Position numbers and translations under genes: made by a program. DNA of 64,000 nt from Monoplex corrugatus. Lineage: Eukaryota > Mollusca > Gastropoda > Littorinimorpha > Ranellidae. A model generated the notes under the pieces. That model was not told the origin of the DNA. It was given only the letters and a program-made list of their open reading frames with translations, and did no database searches. The DNA lies in the NCBI GenBank assembly GCA_030674185.1, contig JAPXFY010000031.1, forward strand, positions 2,007,156 through 2,071,155. Direction: 5' to 3'. Shown here piece by piece: positions 26,801 to 40,900 of this stretch; within the stretch, counting starts at the first letter, position 1; each line of letters starts with the position of its first letter.

Positions 26801-29800
26801 TTTAACTGTGACCTTCTCAGTCCTCTTGGCACTGTCTTCTTTTGTTCCACCATCTCTCTTTGTGTAAGTTCTCCTGGCACTCTCTTTTTTTGTTTGTTCC
26901 ACCATCTGTCTTTGTGTAAGTTCTCCTGGCACTGTCTTTTTTTGTTTGTTCCACCATCTGTCTTTGTGTAAGTTCTCCTGGCACTGTCTTTTTTTGTTTG
27001 TTCCACCATCTGTCTTTGTGTAAGTTCTCCTGGCACTGTCTTTTTTTGTTTGTTCCACCATCTCTCTTTGTGTAAGTTCTCCTGGCACTCTCTTTTTTTG
27101 TTTGTTCCACCATCTCTCTTTGTGTAAGTTCTCCTGGCACTCTCTTTTTTTGTTTGTTCCACCATCTGTCTTTGTGTAAGTTCTCCTGGCACTGTCTTTT
27201 TTTGTTTGTTCCACCATCTCTCTTTGTGTAAGTTCTCCTGGCACTGTCTTTTTTTGTTTGTTCCACCATCTCTCTTTATGTAAGTTCTCCTGGCACTCTC
27301 TTTTTTGTTTGTTCCACCATCTCTCTTTGTGTAAGTTCTCCTGGCACTCTCTTTTTTTGTTTGTTCCACCATCTGTCTTTGTGTAAGTTCTGGCACTCTC
27401 TTTTTTTGTTTGTTCCACCATCTCTCTTTGTGTAAGTTCTCCTGGCACTCTCTTTTTTTGTTGTTCCACCATCTCTCTTTATGTAAGTTATCCAGAGCAC
27501 ACGCTGACAGAACGTAAGTTATCCAGAGCACACGCTGACAGAACGTAAGTTATCCAGAGCACCGCTGACAGAACGTAAGTTATCCAGAGCACACGCTGAC
27601 AGAACGTAAGTTATCCAGAGCACACGCTGACAGAACGTAAGTTATCCAGAGCACACGCTGACAGAACGTAAGTTATCCAGAGCACACGCTGACAGAACGT
27701 AAGTTATCCAGAGCACACGCTGACAGAACGTAAGTTATCCAGAGCACACGCTGACAGAACGTAAGTTATCCAGAGCACACGCTGACAGAACGTAAGTTAT
27801 CCAGAGCACACGCTGACAGAACGTAAGTTATCCAGAGCACACGCTGACAGAACGTAAGTTATCCAGAGCAACACTGACAGAACGTAATGGCAGTAGACTG
27901 TGAAACTAGCTTGACATGTAATCTGTTCTTTGCTCCTCTCTTTGTGCTCATTTGTCGTGGTTTTATATAGGTGTGCATAGAATCAAAAGTTTATATTTGT
28001 GTAATGAGCAGTAATTTTCATTATTTGTCTCGGCCTTTATCATTAGGGCTGCTGTTTTACAGTTAAATTATTTTAAAGATTTGTTGCATTCAGACGTGTT
28101 CATAAACTGTATTGTGAAAAAAGTGCTATTTGTCAGAAAAATGTCCTGGTGTGTGTTAATGGTGTAGAGGCATTTGTTGATATAATAAAAGTGCATGTTG
28201 TTTCAGAGGTCAGCATGACACACACGCCAAGTGGTACAAGTTTGATGACGGGGACGTGATGGAGTGCAAGATGGATGATGACGAGGTTGGTATTTTGTGT
28301 CATTGGTGCATTGTCTTTGATGTCAGGTAGATCTTGGTGCAAAAATGGAAATGAAGGATTGATCCACATGTTCAGACTCTTAGGAACCAAAAGAATTTAT
28401 TGAACTATTAAGAGTTACATTCCTAGTGTTAGTGCATGTAGTAAATTTTTGACATAGCAGTGCCATCTTGGGGGGGGGGGGGGGACTGAAATCTGAAATT
28501 GTTTTGCACATAAAATGCATGACGAATAAGTGAAAAACGAGGATGAGAGACAATTTCAGACATGACAAAAGTTGGAAGAAAAAAGCCAAGACAAGGATAA
28601 GTTGGGCCTGTCAGGCATTGACCAGGCAGTGAAAGACAAGGTCAGCAGTTAGCACTGTCTGAATGGGAGGGCCACTGATTGGTTAAGGCATATCACATGT
28701 GAGTCATATTAGAAACCTGGTTTGTGTTGGCTTTTATGGCTGATGACTGAGCTAAGCTAAAGGGTTGCTGCAGTTTTTGATTTGGTATGTAGATTTGTAT
28801 GTTACTAGTTCAACAGGGATTTCAGAAAAAAACCATCCTATTTTGAGATCATTTTTTGATTTGATCTTTCTTTTGTATAACTTGTATTGGAATTTTGAAG
28901 TTGTTTGTTGTCTGACCTTGTCATTCTGTGGTTTGTTTTAGGAGATGAAGAACCAGTGTTTTGGTGGAGAATATTTGGGAGAGGTTTACGACCACATGTT
29001 GAAAAGGTATGTACATGGGGTTTGTCTGTTGAGTGCAGTGTCACATACAAATAAATACTGTTTAGCATAAAGTAATTCTGCCATTGATGAAATAGCAATC
29101 TTATGTTTTTTTGATATCCGAGTTAGATGAGAAGTTGTGATTTTCAGGTAAAATAGGTAACAGTACTTATTCAATTTTGTTCTTCATTTTAGTCAGCTTA
29201 TTTTCTTTTTAGATACAAAAAAAAACCAACTTCATTTTGTTCATATCACCTCGAGCGGTGTTTTCTATGATGCATGTATACACAATGTGTGGCCCGCTTT
29301 GTGCAGACAGACTGCTGTGATGGGTATACATGCTGATATTTGTGTGTTTCTGTAAGTGACTCAACACTGGTAAGGCGTACAGAATCTTGAATGTGCATGT
29401 ACCCATGAGTGGAGTTCAGACACCAGCAGATCTACATGTAAACATATGATGATATGGGAGATCAGAAAAATCTCCACATTTTACCACCACCACCATCCCC
29501 ATTTTGCCTGCAGTGTGGGCCAGAGCAATTTGTATCCACACACCCAAGCTTAACATGCCACAGATGGATACACTGACCATTCAAGGCATGTCCAGGTGGA
29601 ATTCAGAAGATGGAGGTGGCATTGCACTGTGTCCACACCAAGGGAGAGCAGCTGTAATTTTAGTGTAAAATCAGTGTTGACCATTATCCAGTTACTGCAA
29701 AAACTTCAGTGGACATCTGGACATTAGGTGTAAGGATATCGTTGTAATAGTGCTGTGATTTGTACCCTGGACATTAGGTGTTAGGATATCAGTGTAATAG

Positions 29801-32800
29801 TGCTGTGATCTGTACCCTGGACATTAGGTGTAAGGATATCGTGTAATAGTGCTGTGATTTGTACCCTGGACATTAGGTGTTAGGATATCGGTGTAATAGT
29901 TGCTGTGATTTGTACCCTGGACATTAGGTGTTAGGATATCAGTGTAATAGTGCTGTGATTTGTACCCTGGACATTAGGTGTAAGGATATCGTTGTAATAG
30001 TTGCTGTGATTTGTACCCTGGACATTAGGTGTTAGGATATCAGTGTAATAGTGCTGTGATCTGTACCCTGGACATTAGGTGTAAGGATATCGTTGTAATA
30101 GTGCTGTGATTTGTACCCTGGACATTAGGTGTTAGGATATCGTGTAATAGTGCTGTGATTTGTACCCTGGACATTAGGTGTTTAAGGATATCGTGTAATA
30201 GTGCTGTGATCTGTACCCTGGACATTAGGTGTTAGGATATCAGTGTAATAGTGCTGTGATTTGTACCCTGGACATTAGGTGTAAGGATATCAGTGTAATA
30301 GTGCTGTGATTTGTACCCTGGACATTAGGTGTTAGGATATCGTGTAATAGTGCTGTGATTTGTACCCTGGACATTAGGTGTAGGATATCAGTGTAATAGT
30401 GCTGTGATTTGTACCCTGGACATTAGGTGTTAGGATATCAGTGTAATAGTGCTGTGATTTGTACCCTGGACATTAGGTGTAAGGATATCAGTGTAATAGT
30501 GCTGTGATTTGTACCCTGGACATTAGGTGTAAGGATATCAGTGTGATAGTGCTATGATTTTAGGGTATCAGTGTGATAGTGCTATGATTGTTAGGGTATC
30601 AGTGTGATAGTGCTATGATTGTTGTGGTGTTAGGGTATCAGTGTAATAGTGCTATGATTGTTGTGGTGTTAGGGTATCAGTGTAATAGTGCTATGATTGT
30701 TGTGGTGTTAGGGTATCAGTGTAATAGTGCTATGATTGTTGTGGTGTTAGGGTATCAGTGTAATAGTGCTATGATTGTTGTGGTGTTAGGGTATCAGTGT
30801 AATAGTGCTATGATTGTTGTGGTGTTAGGGTATCAGTGTAATAGTGCTATGATTGTTGTGGTGTTAGGGTATCAGTGTAATAGTGCTATGATTGTTGTGG
30901 TGTTAGGGTATCAGTGTAATAGTGCTATGATTGTTGTGGTGTTAGGGTATCAGTGTGATAGTTCTATGATTGTTGTGGTGTTAGGGTATCAGTGTGATAG
31001 TGCTATGATTGTTGTGGTGTTAGGGTATCAGTGTGATAGTGCTATGATTGTTGTGGTGTTAGGGTATCAGTGTAATAATGCTATGATTGTTGTGGTGTTA
31101 GGGTATCAGTGTAATAGTGCTATGATTGTTGTGGTGTTAGGGTATCAGTGTAATAGTGCTATGATTGTTGTGGTGTTAGGGTATCAGTGTGATAGTGCTA
31201 TGATTGTTGTGGTGTTAGGGTATCAGTGTGATAGTGCTATGATTGTTGTGGTGTTAGGGTATCAGTGTAATAGTGCTATGATTGTTCTGGTGTTAGGGTA
31301 TCAGTGTTATAGTGCTATGATTGTTGTGGTGTTAGGGTATCAGTGTAATAGTGCTATGATTGTTCTGGTGTTAGGGTATCAGTGTGATAGTGCTATGATT
31401 GTTCCATGTTAGGGTATCAGTGTAATAGTGCTATGATTGTTGTGGTGTTAGGGTATCAGTGTAATAGTGCTATGATTGTTAGGGTATCAGTGTAATAGTG
31501 CTATGATTGTTGTGGTGTTAGAGTATCAGTGTAATAGTGCTATGATTGTTGTGGTGTTAGGGTATCAGTGTAATAGTGCTATGATTGTTGTGGTGTTAGG
31601 GTATCAGTGTAATAGTGCTATGATTGTTGTGGTGTTAGGGTATCAGTGTAATAGTGCTATGATTGTTGTGGTGTTAGGGTATCAGTGTAATAGTGCTATG
31701 ATTGTTGTGGTGTTAGGGTATCAGTGTTATAGTGCTATGATTGTTCCATGTTAGGGTATCAGTGTTATAGTGCTATAATTGTTCTGGTGTTATGGTATCA
31801 GTGTAATAGTGCTATGATTGTTGTGGTGTTAGGGTATCAGTGTAATAGTGCTATGATGTGTTCCCTTTGTGTGTAAACAGGTCTGCCTTCAGGCGGCAGA
31901 AGCGGTGGTGGAACGCATACATCCTGTTCTATGAGAGGATAGACAATGAAGATCCCAGTGCTGACCTGGCCAAAGAGATGCAGAAACTGTCTGTCAGCAC
32001 CAACAGTGAGTCCGGCACAGAGGGACAGCTTGTTCCAGCTGGTGAGTGATGTGTATTGTGGTCTGTGTTTTGTCTGGTAGGTGGCTGCTGTTCATGTCTG
32101 AGTTTCTTTTTCCCTTTGTTCTTTTGGTTAGTGGGTTGATTTGATTTTTGCCGGGTAGATATTTTCTGTCTCGTATCTTCCCACAAATACCCCCACCCCC
32201 CACCCCCTGTGGAGATGCCGGGGGCTGTTTCAGTGTAAATAGTATCCCCACCTGGAAATTCTGTGCTAGAAATTTCTTCTTTCTGTTATACTCTTTATTT
32301 CTGCCTTGTATCTTTGCTCTCTGTCATTTCTTGGAATCATTTTCTGCCTTGCTGTCCATTCACCTGTATGTGTTTGATAAAGGTTTACCTACTTTCTCTC
32401 AGGGTTGATAATTGGGTACATGTATTAAGTGTATTTTTGGCTCTGGGGAAATGAGATACGCGGCAGCAATTTTAGGTAGTTAGGCCCGTTTTGATATGTT
32501 TACTGTCCTTATGTTTAAATTTGTATTCAGGATGTTTTTTTTTAAAATCCCCTGTGTGATAAATCGGACAGAGTGGTCAATGCCGGGGGCATCTCCTTGG
32601 ATTATGTGAATGAATGAATTGATCATGTGTACTTAATTTTTTTTTTTTTTCCTGTTGAAGTATTGTGTATGTTTTGAAATGGTTATAGCCCTGTTATGGC
32701 TCTACGCAGTTGGCTGGGCTTTAACTCATTCAAGCCGCAACATTTCGCACCGCGACAACTCCCGAAATCGCAGTATTTTGGGTGATTTTTAAAAAAATAT

Positions 32801-34399
32801 TAAAAATTAACAGCAAATGTCATGAACAAAAGGAAAACAGTTTTGGAAACATTGAAGTGTTTACATACAGACATTACTAGCTTCAAAACTGGTAGTCTGT
32901 TCATCTTGATAGAAGGGGTGAAGGAAACAGGTGACCATAAGGGGGTAGATATCCTCTTGCCGAGTCCATATATTTACACCATATGATGTTTTTTTCCACC
33001 AGTGAAACCAATTATCCACAGGAATATTTACACAAGAATGTACAGTTTATGTGCAATAACACAAACACCACATCCTATTAACTTGGTGTAATCAAGAACA
33101 GTGAATTTGCGTGCAAATCGGCGGGTGCTTCTTGACGCCATCTTGACAGACGAAATCAAAGAACCGCATATAGCATCGAAAAACTGCTACTAAAGCAAAA
33201 ATACAACTCACAACACGGTCTAAGGGAAGGAACTGTGAAATAAAAGACCCAAGATCACTCTTGTGCATGATTTATTTCCCTTATTCCTTTATTACGACCA
33301 CAAAAAAAGTTTGAAACTCCGACGTACACCTGCATACGGCACAGCTCCATGCAGTGTGAAAGGTGACGTACAGCCGTGTACAGCACAGTTCGATTGAGTT
33401 AAACAAAAATAGCAGTAACAGTAATTCCACAAATATGGAAGTGACAGTTGTTTTGGTGTATATGGTAGTGATACAACATTTTTCCTTGGCATAGGGAAAA
33501 TACCAGATATAAAAAAAATGTTGGCAGCCAAGGGATAAACTGTAGTCCTTTGTTTAACTCAATGGAGTCGCAGTCAAATAGTGCTTGTTGACCCCTGAAA
33601 TCACATGTTTTCGGCCATTTTTAAAAAAAATAAACAGTAAAGTGCAAAAGAAAGGCAGAAGCTTGCTACATTAGATTCTACTCACAATTTGTGTGCTGAT
33701 TTCCCACTTGAATGTAGAAATTACTCCAATTAGGGTATCCAAACAGCATTCCGAACAAAAGTTTTGAACCACATGATCGACCACATAGCAATGTCACTTA
33801 AGCCAGTGCTAGGGACAAACTCGTATCTGAATCCAACAAATCATCCCTATCTTCGACAGATAATTCACCAAAGATCTAATTCATCATCAGATCCTTCAGC
33901 TTGGATGATATCGATGCCTCTTGCACAGAAAACATACGCGGTTTTGAAGTTGCCTTGCCGCCATTTTGCAAATACGTGAATACAGATTCGCTTACTGATT
34001 TAGAAACTTCGTTAAAACAAAGACTGTATGATGATTAGATACGGTCTAAGGGAAGCAATCGATGCATAGATGATTATACTTTGACTTTCAGGAGTTTTCT
34101 CCCTCGAATACTGCTCATGTTATAAATAAAAAAAATGGCATTTTCCGACGGCACCAGCCTGCCGTCACGACTAAGACGCGGTACAGATGGGCGGCAGCAG
34201 ACTGCCGTCAAGACGCCAAAGTGTTAAGTAACAGTATACAACTGTAACAAATAACAGGAAAAGTGTCACTACTACCACTGCCAGCAAAGTGAATGAGTTA
34301 GTGAATAAACATGAATGAATGTGAGTGATTAACAATTCAAGTTACTAAATGAATTAATAAAATAAATTATAAGCAGTAAAGAAAGAATTAACTTTATAT

Positions 34400-34491
<92 letters not shown>

Positions 34492-37400
34492 CACTTCTTA
34501 ACTCTTTCCTTACACAGCACATACCAACAGCAGAGATGTGTCATTGTGCAGGTGAATCGTCCCCGAACCAGATCAAAATGCCACTGCCCATCGAACGGTG
34601 TGTGCGCCGGCAGAACGTGCTGTTCATGCACGAGAAGAACCAGTTCTGTGCTGAGTACTTCCAGTTCATGAAGAAGTTGCTGCTGTGCAACAACCTGTAT
34701 ATCAACAAACTTATGCAGGAGAAGATGGCAAGTACACAAGTGTGGGAGTGAAAGGAAGATAACTTGCCATTTAGCATCACGTAAACGTTTGATCCCAGAT
34801 GGTTTCATTTTCTGATTTAGCCTTTTGAACTCTTTGTTCATTACATCCTTTGTTTGTTTGTAAGGGATTTTATACTCGGGCAGTTCTTTCAAAAGTGGAG
34901 GAGGTAAGAGTGTTTTCTGATGCCCACAGGTTTTAAATGTGTGACCACACACACACACGCGCACGCGCGCACGCACGCACGCACGCACCACGCGCCACGC
35001 ACACACACACACCACACACACACACCCACCCACAACAACAAAACCACACCACACACACACACACACATACACAACACACACACACACACACAACACACAC
35101 ACACACACACACACACAAACCACACACAACACACACACAAAACACACACACACAACAAAACACACACCAAAACCCACACACACACATCAACATAAAATCA
35201 CACATACACACCAACAACCACACAAACTAAAATCAAACACAAACACACAAAAAAAAAAACCACCCAACCCACACACCACAACACACACACAAACCACGGA
35301 CATTATCAGGGCAATCAGCATGGTGTGCTATGAATCAAAATATCTCCCTGCAAAGTAACAAGTTGGCCCTGCACAAGTTTTCAGTCTGGTCGTGCGATCT
35401 GTGCATTAGATGGCATAAATAAGTGTGGTGTTCTCTGATGCTTTCAGATACAGGAGGTGGACCAGGTGTGTATGACCAGTGTGGAGCTGGGCTGCAAGTT
35501 CATCTTTAACGTGGCCTTGCACACCAAGAAGTCTTTCAGGTCTGTATCATGATCCCTGTTAGGGTGGGTTGGTCCTTTAACTCACTTGCTATGTACGATT
35601 ATGCCCCTTGCCGTACCCCTGATACACACCATTTGTATAGGTCTTGAGAGAAAAATTCTTATACAAACAAATGTAAACGGAGAGTTTTGAAATTTGGCAG
35701 GTCATGTATTAAAAGATTGGTGTACAACATACTGAAATTTCAACTTTCTAACCCTCATGGTTGCTGAGTAATGGTACAAGTAAAATTAGATACATTTTCA
35801 GGTGAAAAATGTCTTACAAAATACACAGTCAGGTCAATACATCAGTTCCTACAGTCACATTTTGAATGAAATTTCATAAAATCCAACATGCACACACTCC
35901 ACGTTCACTGAAGGAAGAGATTGTCTTGAAGAGCGCTGAGATGTTGAGTATTGTTACGCCGTTTGCTTTTCCGTCGTCTGCTTCGCTGCCGAGATAGTGG
36001 GTCGTGAACTTTGCACTGTCTACACACCAGTTGCAGAGTACAGTGACCTCATGGCCTGAAACGAGGCTAAGAATGACTGAAGAATCTATTTCTGGCCTTA
36101 GTTTCGGTTAACGGAAATACTGAAAGCGCCACCAATTTTCAAAACCCAAGTCGGATTTCACCGACGCTCGTAAGTGAGAGAGTTAAAGCAGTTGGTGTGA
36201 ATGTGCTTTTGGCTGATACAGGGGAGAAGACAAGAGGTGTCGTTGTGGTATATCCAGGTTATGGGTTGATCATTGATTGTTTTATATGTAATAATTTACT
36301 GAAAATGAGATGAGCATGTTGTTCCCCCTGAGGAGATGCCAGGGGTTCTTTCAGTATAAATAGTATCCCCATCTTCTGGAAATTCTACTCACTTTGTTTC
36401 TGCCTTGTTCCTTTGCTTTCTGTCATTTCTTCCTATCATTTTCTGCCTTGCTGGTCCATTCACCTGTATGTGTTTGATACGGTCTTCCATACTTTTTCTT
36501 AGGATTGATAATTAGGTATGTATATTAAGTTGTGTTTTTGGCTCTAGGGAGGTGAGATATGTGGAAGCAGTTTTAGGTAATTTAGGCCCATGTTTTAGTG
36601 TCCTTAGTGATGCTTAAATTTGTATGCAAGTGTGTTTTTTAAGTCCCCTGTGTGGTAAATTGACGGAATGATCAACACCAGGGGCATGTCCTTAGATTAT
36701 GTTGTGAATGCATTGAAATGTGTACTTAATTTTCTTTTTTTCTTTTCTGTTTTTTTTTTTTTATGTTTTGAAGTGGTTACAGCCCTGATATAGCTCTGTG
36801 CAGTCGGCTGGGCTTTAAACGATAACAAAAAGCATGTTGTTCCCTGTGGGATTCTTCTGGATTGATGTTTTTGTGACTTGAAATGAAATCACGTCAGTTC
36901 AGTTAGAAGAGCTCTTTGTATAAAAAGTTCTATTGACAATAGAAGCAAACTCTTTAAACCAACAATGTTGCGAGACATGTGTTAACAAAACAGAATGACA
37001 GCATCCACTTTTCATGACAGGTTACACAAATATGTATCTTTTAATCCACAGGGGACCTGCCTTAGAGTGGTATGAATCCATTCACATGCTCGTTCGATCG
37101 TCAGCTGCTGTGCGATCATGGATGGCCCACAATGTGTTCTTTGCTCATCCGTCACGCTTCGCTGAGTACCTGTTGGAGTGCCCGACATCAGAGGTAGGCC
37201 TTCACAACTTGTGTTGCAAAAAAAAAAAGTTAAATAGTGTATACTCCACCAGCTCAAACCCATACAATGTCAGTGTTATGGGACAACCTCTACCTAAAAT
37301 CTTACTGATAGATTCAACTTGTTAAACTGTGTGTATGTGTGCAGATTTGCAGTGCTTTTATGTGTGTGTGTATCGTATCGTATCGTTCTTTAATTTAACG

Positions 37401-37541
37401 TGTGTTCACTATGAGTGATTGTGTGTGTGTGTGTGTGTGGGTTCGCAGTACTTTTACTCTGTGTGTGTGTACGTACTAGCAGGTTTGCAGTGCTTTTACC
37501 TGTGTGTGTGTGTGTGTAGGTTCGCAGTACTTTTACCTCTG

Positions 37542-37611
<70 letters not shown>

Positions 37612-37716
37612 GTTCGCAGTACTTTTACCTCTGTGTGTGTGTGTGTATGTACTAGCAGGTTCGCTGTGCTTTTACCTGTTTGTGTGTGTGTGTGTGCAGG
37701 TTCGCAGTACTTTTAC

Positions 37717-37780
<64 letters not shown>

Positions 37781-37891
37781 GTTCGCAGTACTTTTACCTC
37801 TGTGTGTGTGTGTGTATGTACTAGCAGGTTTGCTGTGCTTTTACCTGTTTGTGTGTGTGTGTGTGTGTGTGTAGGTTCGCAGTACTTTTAC

Positions 37892-37965
<74 letters not shown>

Positions 37966-40900
37966 GTTCGCAGTACTTTTACCTCTGTGTGTGTGTGTGT
38001 ATGTACTAGCAGGTTTGCTGTGCTTTTACCTGTTTGTGTGTGTGTGTGTGCAGGTTCGCAGTGCCTTTGGCAAGATTGTGGTGTTGCTGGCACATGCCAG
38101 TCAGAAGGATGGTCCCTGCCCTCCTCCTCTTCTCCAGGGTCTTTACGGTCAGTCACTTTACATCTTACAGTTCTCTTAGTAAGAAAACACTGTTAAGAAT
38201 GGAAGTATCTGAACGCCTTATTGAAATGAGGACATAATAATATTCACATTATTGATAGCAGACATATATACAAAGACTCCACAAAAAGAAGCATGAATAA
38301 CAGTAACAAAGAAAAGCAGACTTCTGTTTGCCTCTGGTGGAGGTTAAGCTCCAAATCTAGGACTTGGACCAACTTGGGGCAGGTAAACTTTATACATACA
38401 GCACTTTTTTTTAAGGACTATAGAATACACTTTTATGTGAACTACTGTTGTTAATTATTGAATGAAAATTTGGTGAAATGTGTTAGAACAAGTATTGAGA
38501 ACAATGGTCACAAGCCACAGATTGGTAAAGAAGAAATATAAATGTGAAGGAACAAGTGAGAAACATTCCACTGAGAGTCTTGGAAAAAAGGCCATGAACA
38601 TGCTTGTTTTAAAAAGTAATTGTCTTGGTTTGATTTTGTTGAGTGAACTGACTGACTCATTATTTTATGTTTATGTATTTTGTTTCATTCTGATTTATTG
38701 ACTTTTTTTTTTTTTTTTTTGGTTACAGTGAGCCAGCCAGCAGACCCCAACGCCACTCTGAGCGACCACATTCTGAGTGCAGTTCTGACGTTACTGAGGA
38801 AAGAGGTGTCAGAACACGGCCGCCACCTCCAGCAGTATTTTCACCTGTTCCTCATGTACTGCAACCTGGGCATTGAGGAGGTAAGCACATGGAATAAAGC
38901 CACCCTGCAGCATACAGGTTGGCTTGTTCACCGCCCATCGTAATGTTTCAGTCGTTCTGGTGGTGTCTGTGTTTAACACTTTGGCATTGTCAGCTGGCTA
39001 TTTGACCTACTTCCCTGCAGACGTGCCAGCTGCCACTGACTACTTTCCTTGGAAACGTGCATTTTTAGGCCACTTTGAATTTTCACAGGCGCTCCAAATG
39101 ACTAACATCAACATGTAGGGTATGGTTAGAAAGGTAATTTAATCCTCTTTTAGGATATCTACAGTATAAGATTTGTTCAGACATGCTTTGAGGTAATTTG
39201 TGCAACGAAATATCATGGTTGAGGAGCATTTCAGACAAGCATTTCATCCATTCAGCAGATGTAAACAAAACAGAAAAAAGAGACACCAGTTCTCCATGAC
39301 TTGTATCATCTGATCAAAAGCTCAAAAAAGTACACACACACACACATAAATTCCACAATCCTGAGTGAACAGCGATATCGCGCGTTCGCAGGGCGCTCCG
39401 TTTTGCCTTTGTTTCAGTGAAGCACGCGGTTCGGGTGACGTTGTTCTCGCGCCCAAAAAATTCTTCAAATAGACTTTTTACTCGGGAAATCACTCTCACA
39501 GTATTTAGAAATGGTTACTTGATACTATAATAGAGGTTGTTTCCCAAGACCATAACTGGCTTCACGTAGGAATTTTCTAACGCAAGACGCGAGAATCCTA
39601 GCGTTACGTTGTCAGCGGCGAGCTTGCTGAATGCTATATCCCTAGCGTTCCGGCGCCTGCGGTTCTCCGCGTGAACGCTAGCGGGCTAGCGTTACGATGT
39701 GAAAAAGTTAAGATCTTGTTGGTGCAGAGGGTTTTGCACGTGCTTAGGGAGTCCGTAGATTTGGGTGGAGCGCATATGCATTTGTACAAGTATGAGGAAT
39801 ACCTCCTGAACAACTTCTCACTGACATGAGCTCCTGATCAAGTGCTTATTTTTCTTCTCTTGCAGAAAGAGCAGTTATTGAAACTAAACGTGCCCCAGCT
39901 GTTGATGTTGGTGGCTCTGGACGAGGGTCCAGGCCCTCCTATCAAGTACCAGTACGCTGAGCTGAGCAAGTTGTACTCAACTGTGTCCCATCTGGTCCGC
40001 TGCTGTGATATCTCCCACCGCTGTGTCTCCTCTGTCAGTGTGAGTACTGCTGTTATTTTTGTTGTTATTATTCTGAATAATGCGCATTGTTTGGCCTATT
40101 TGTTATTATTCTGAATAATGTGCATTGTTTGGCCTATTTGTTATTATTCTGAATAATGTGCATTGTTTGGCCTATTTGTTATTGTGAATAATGCGCATCA
40201 TTTGACGTACACTGTGCTGGCATTATGTTGCATAGTCTGTATACTTTGTCTTTGGTAAGTGGCACACTGCATGTTGTTGTGAGTCATTTACACACTCCAT
40301 GTCAGTTATCTCCCATGTCAATTCCTGTGTACCGGGCGTTGAAGTATGATAGGGAAATAATTGTTGAAAATACAAATAAAAGCCTTGTTGTTTGAAATTT
40401 GATGGTATAGTGTTGATGTAACATTCTTTAACTCTGTAGAAAAGCATATCATGTACTGACTTGTTCTTGGGTATTACACTATCATCATTACTGTTAATTC
40501 AATCGAGTCGCAGTCTTCAGGGTCATTCTGCCCCCTCAATTCGGAGGATTTGTAGCACATTTAAAAAAAATATAGAAAAACAACCAAATAAAGTAGACAA
40601 ACAAAGTAAAGTGATACAGAAAGACCAGGATTAGATCTTTACAAATAATCTTACTTTATTTATGGTATTCCGTGTACTTGTAAATGATGAGGTATCCAAA
40701 TAGGTATCCAAAGGGGGGGTAATTTTTTTTTTTGATGGATATGAAACACACACTGTGAAACAGTTTTAGATGAAGTCCAGAACATGATTTCGATGCCATG
40801 GATGTTTCAAATCACAAGATTACTGGTAGTTGTCACTTTTTGCGTACAGTTGCTCCAGAGCACAAAATATTTACAGAATTGTAAGGTTCGACTTGCTTTC

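Noticed and set aside
722..31856. CRISPR-like direct repeats
   Set aside because: Units are contiguous without unique spacers, the genome is animal, and there are no cas genes.
34732..34737. GTACAC as a canonical donor for exon w17
   Set aside because: Would shift the frame into w18; the GC donor at 34728 keeps frame and homology.
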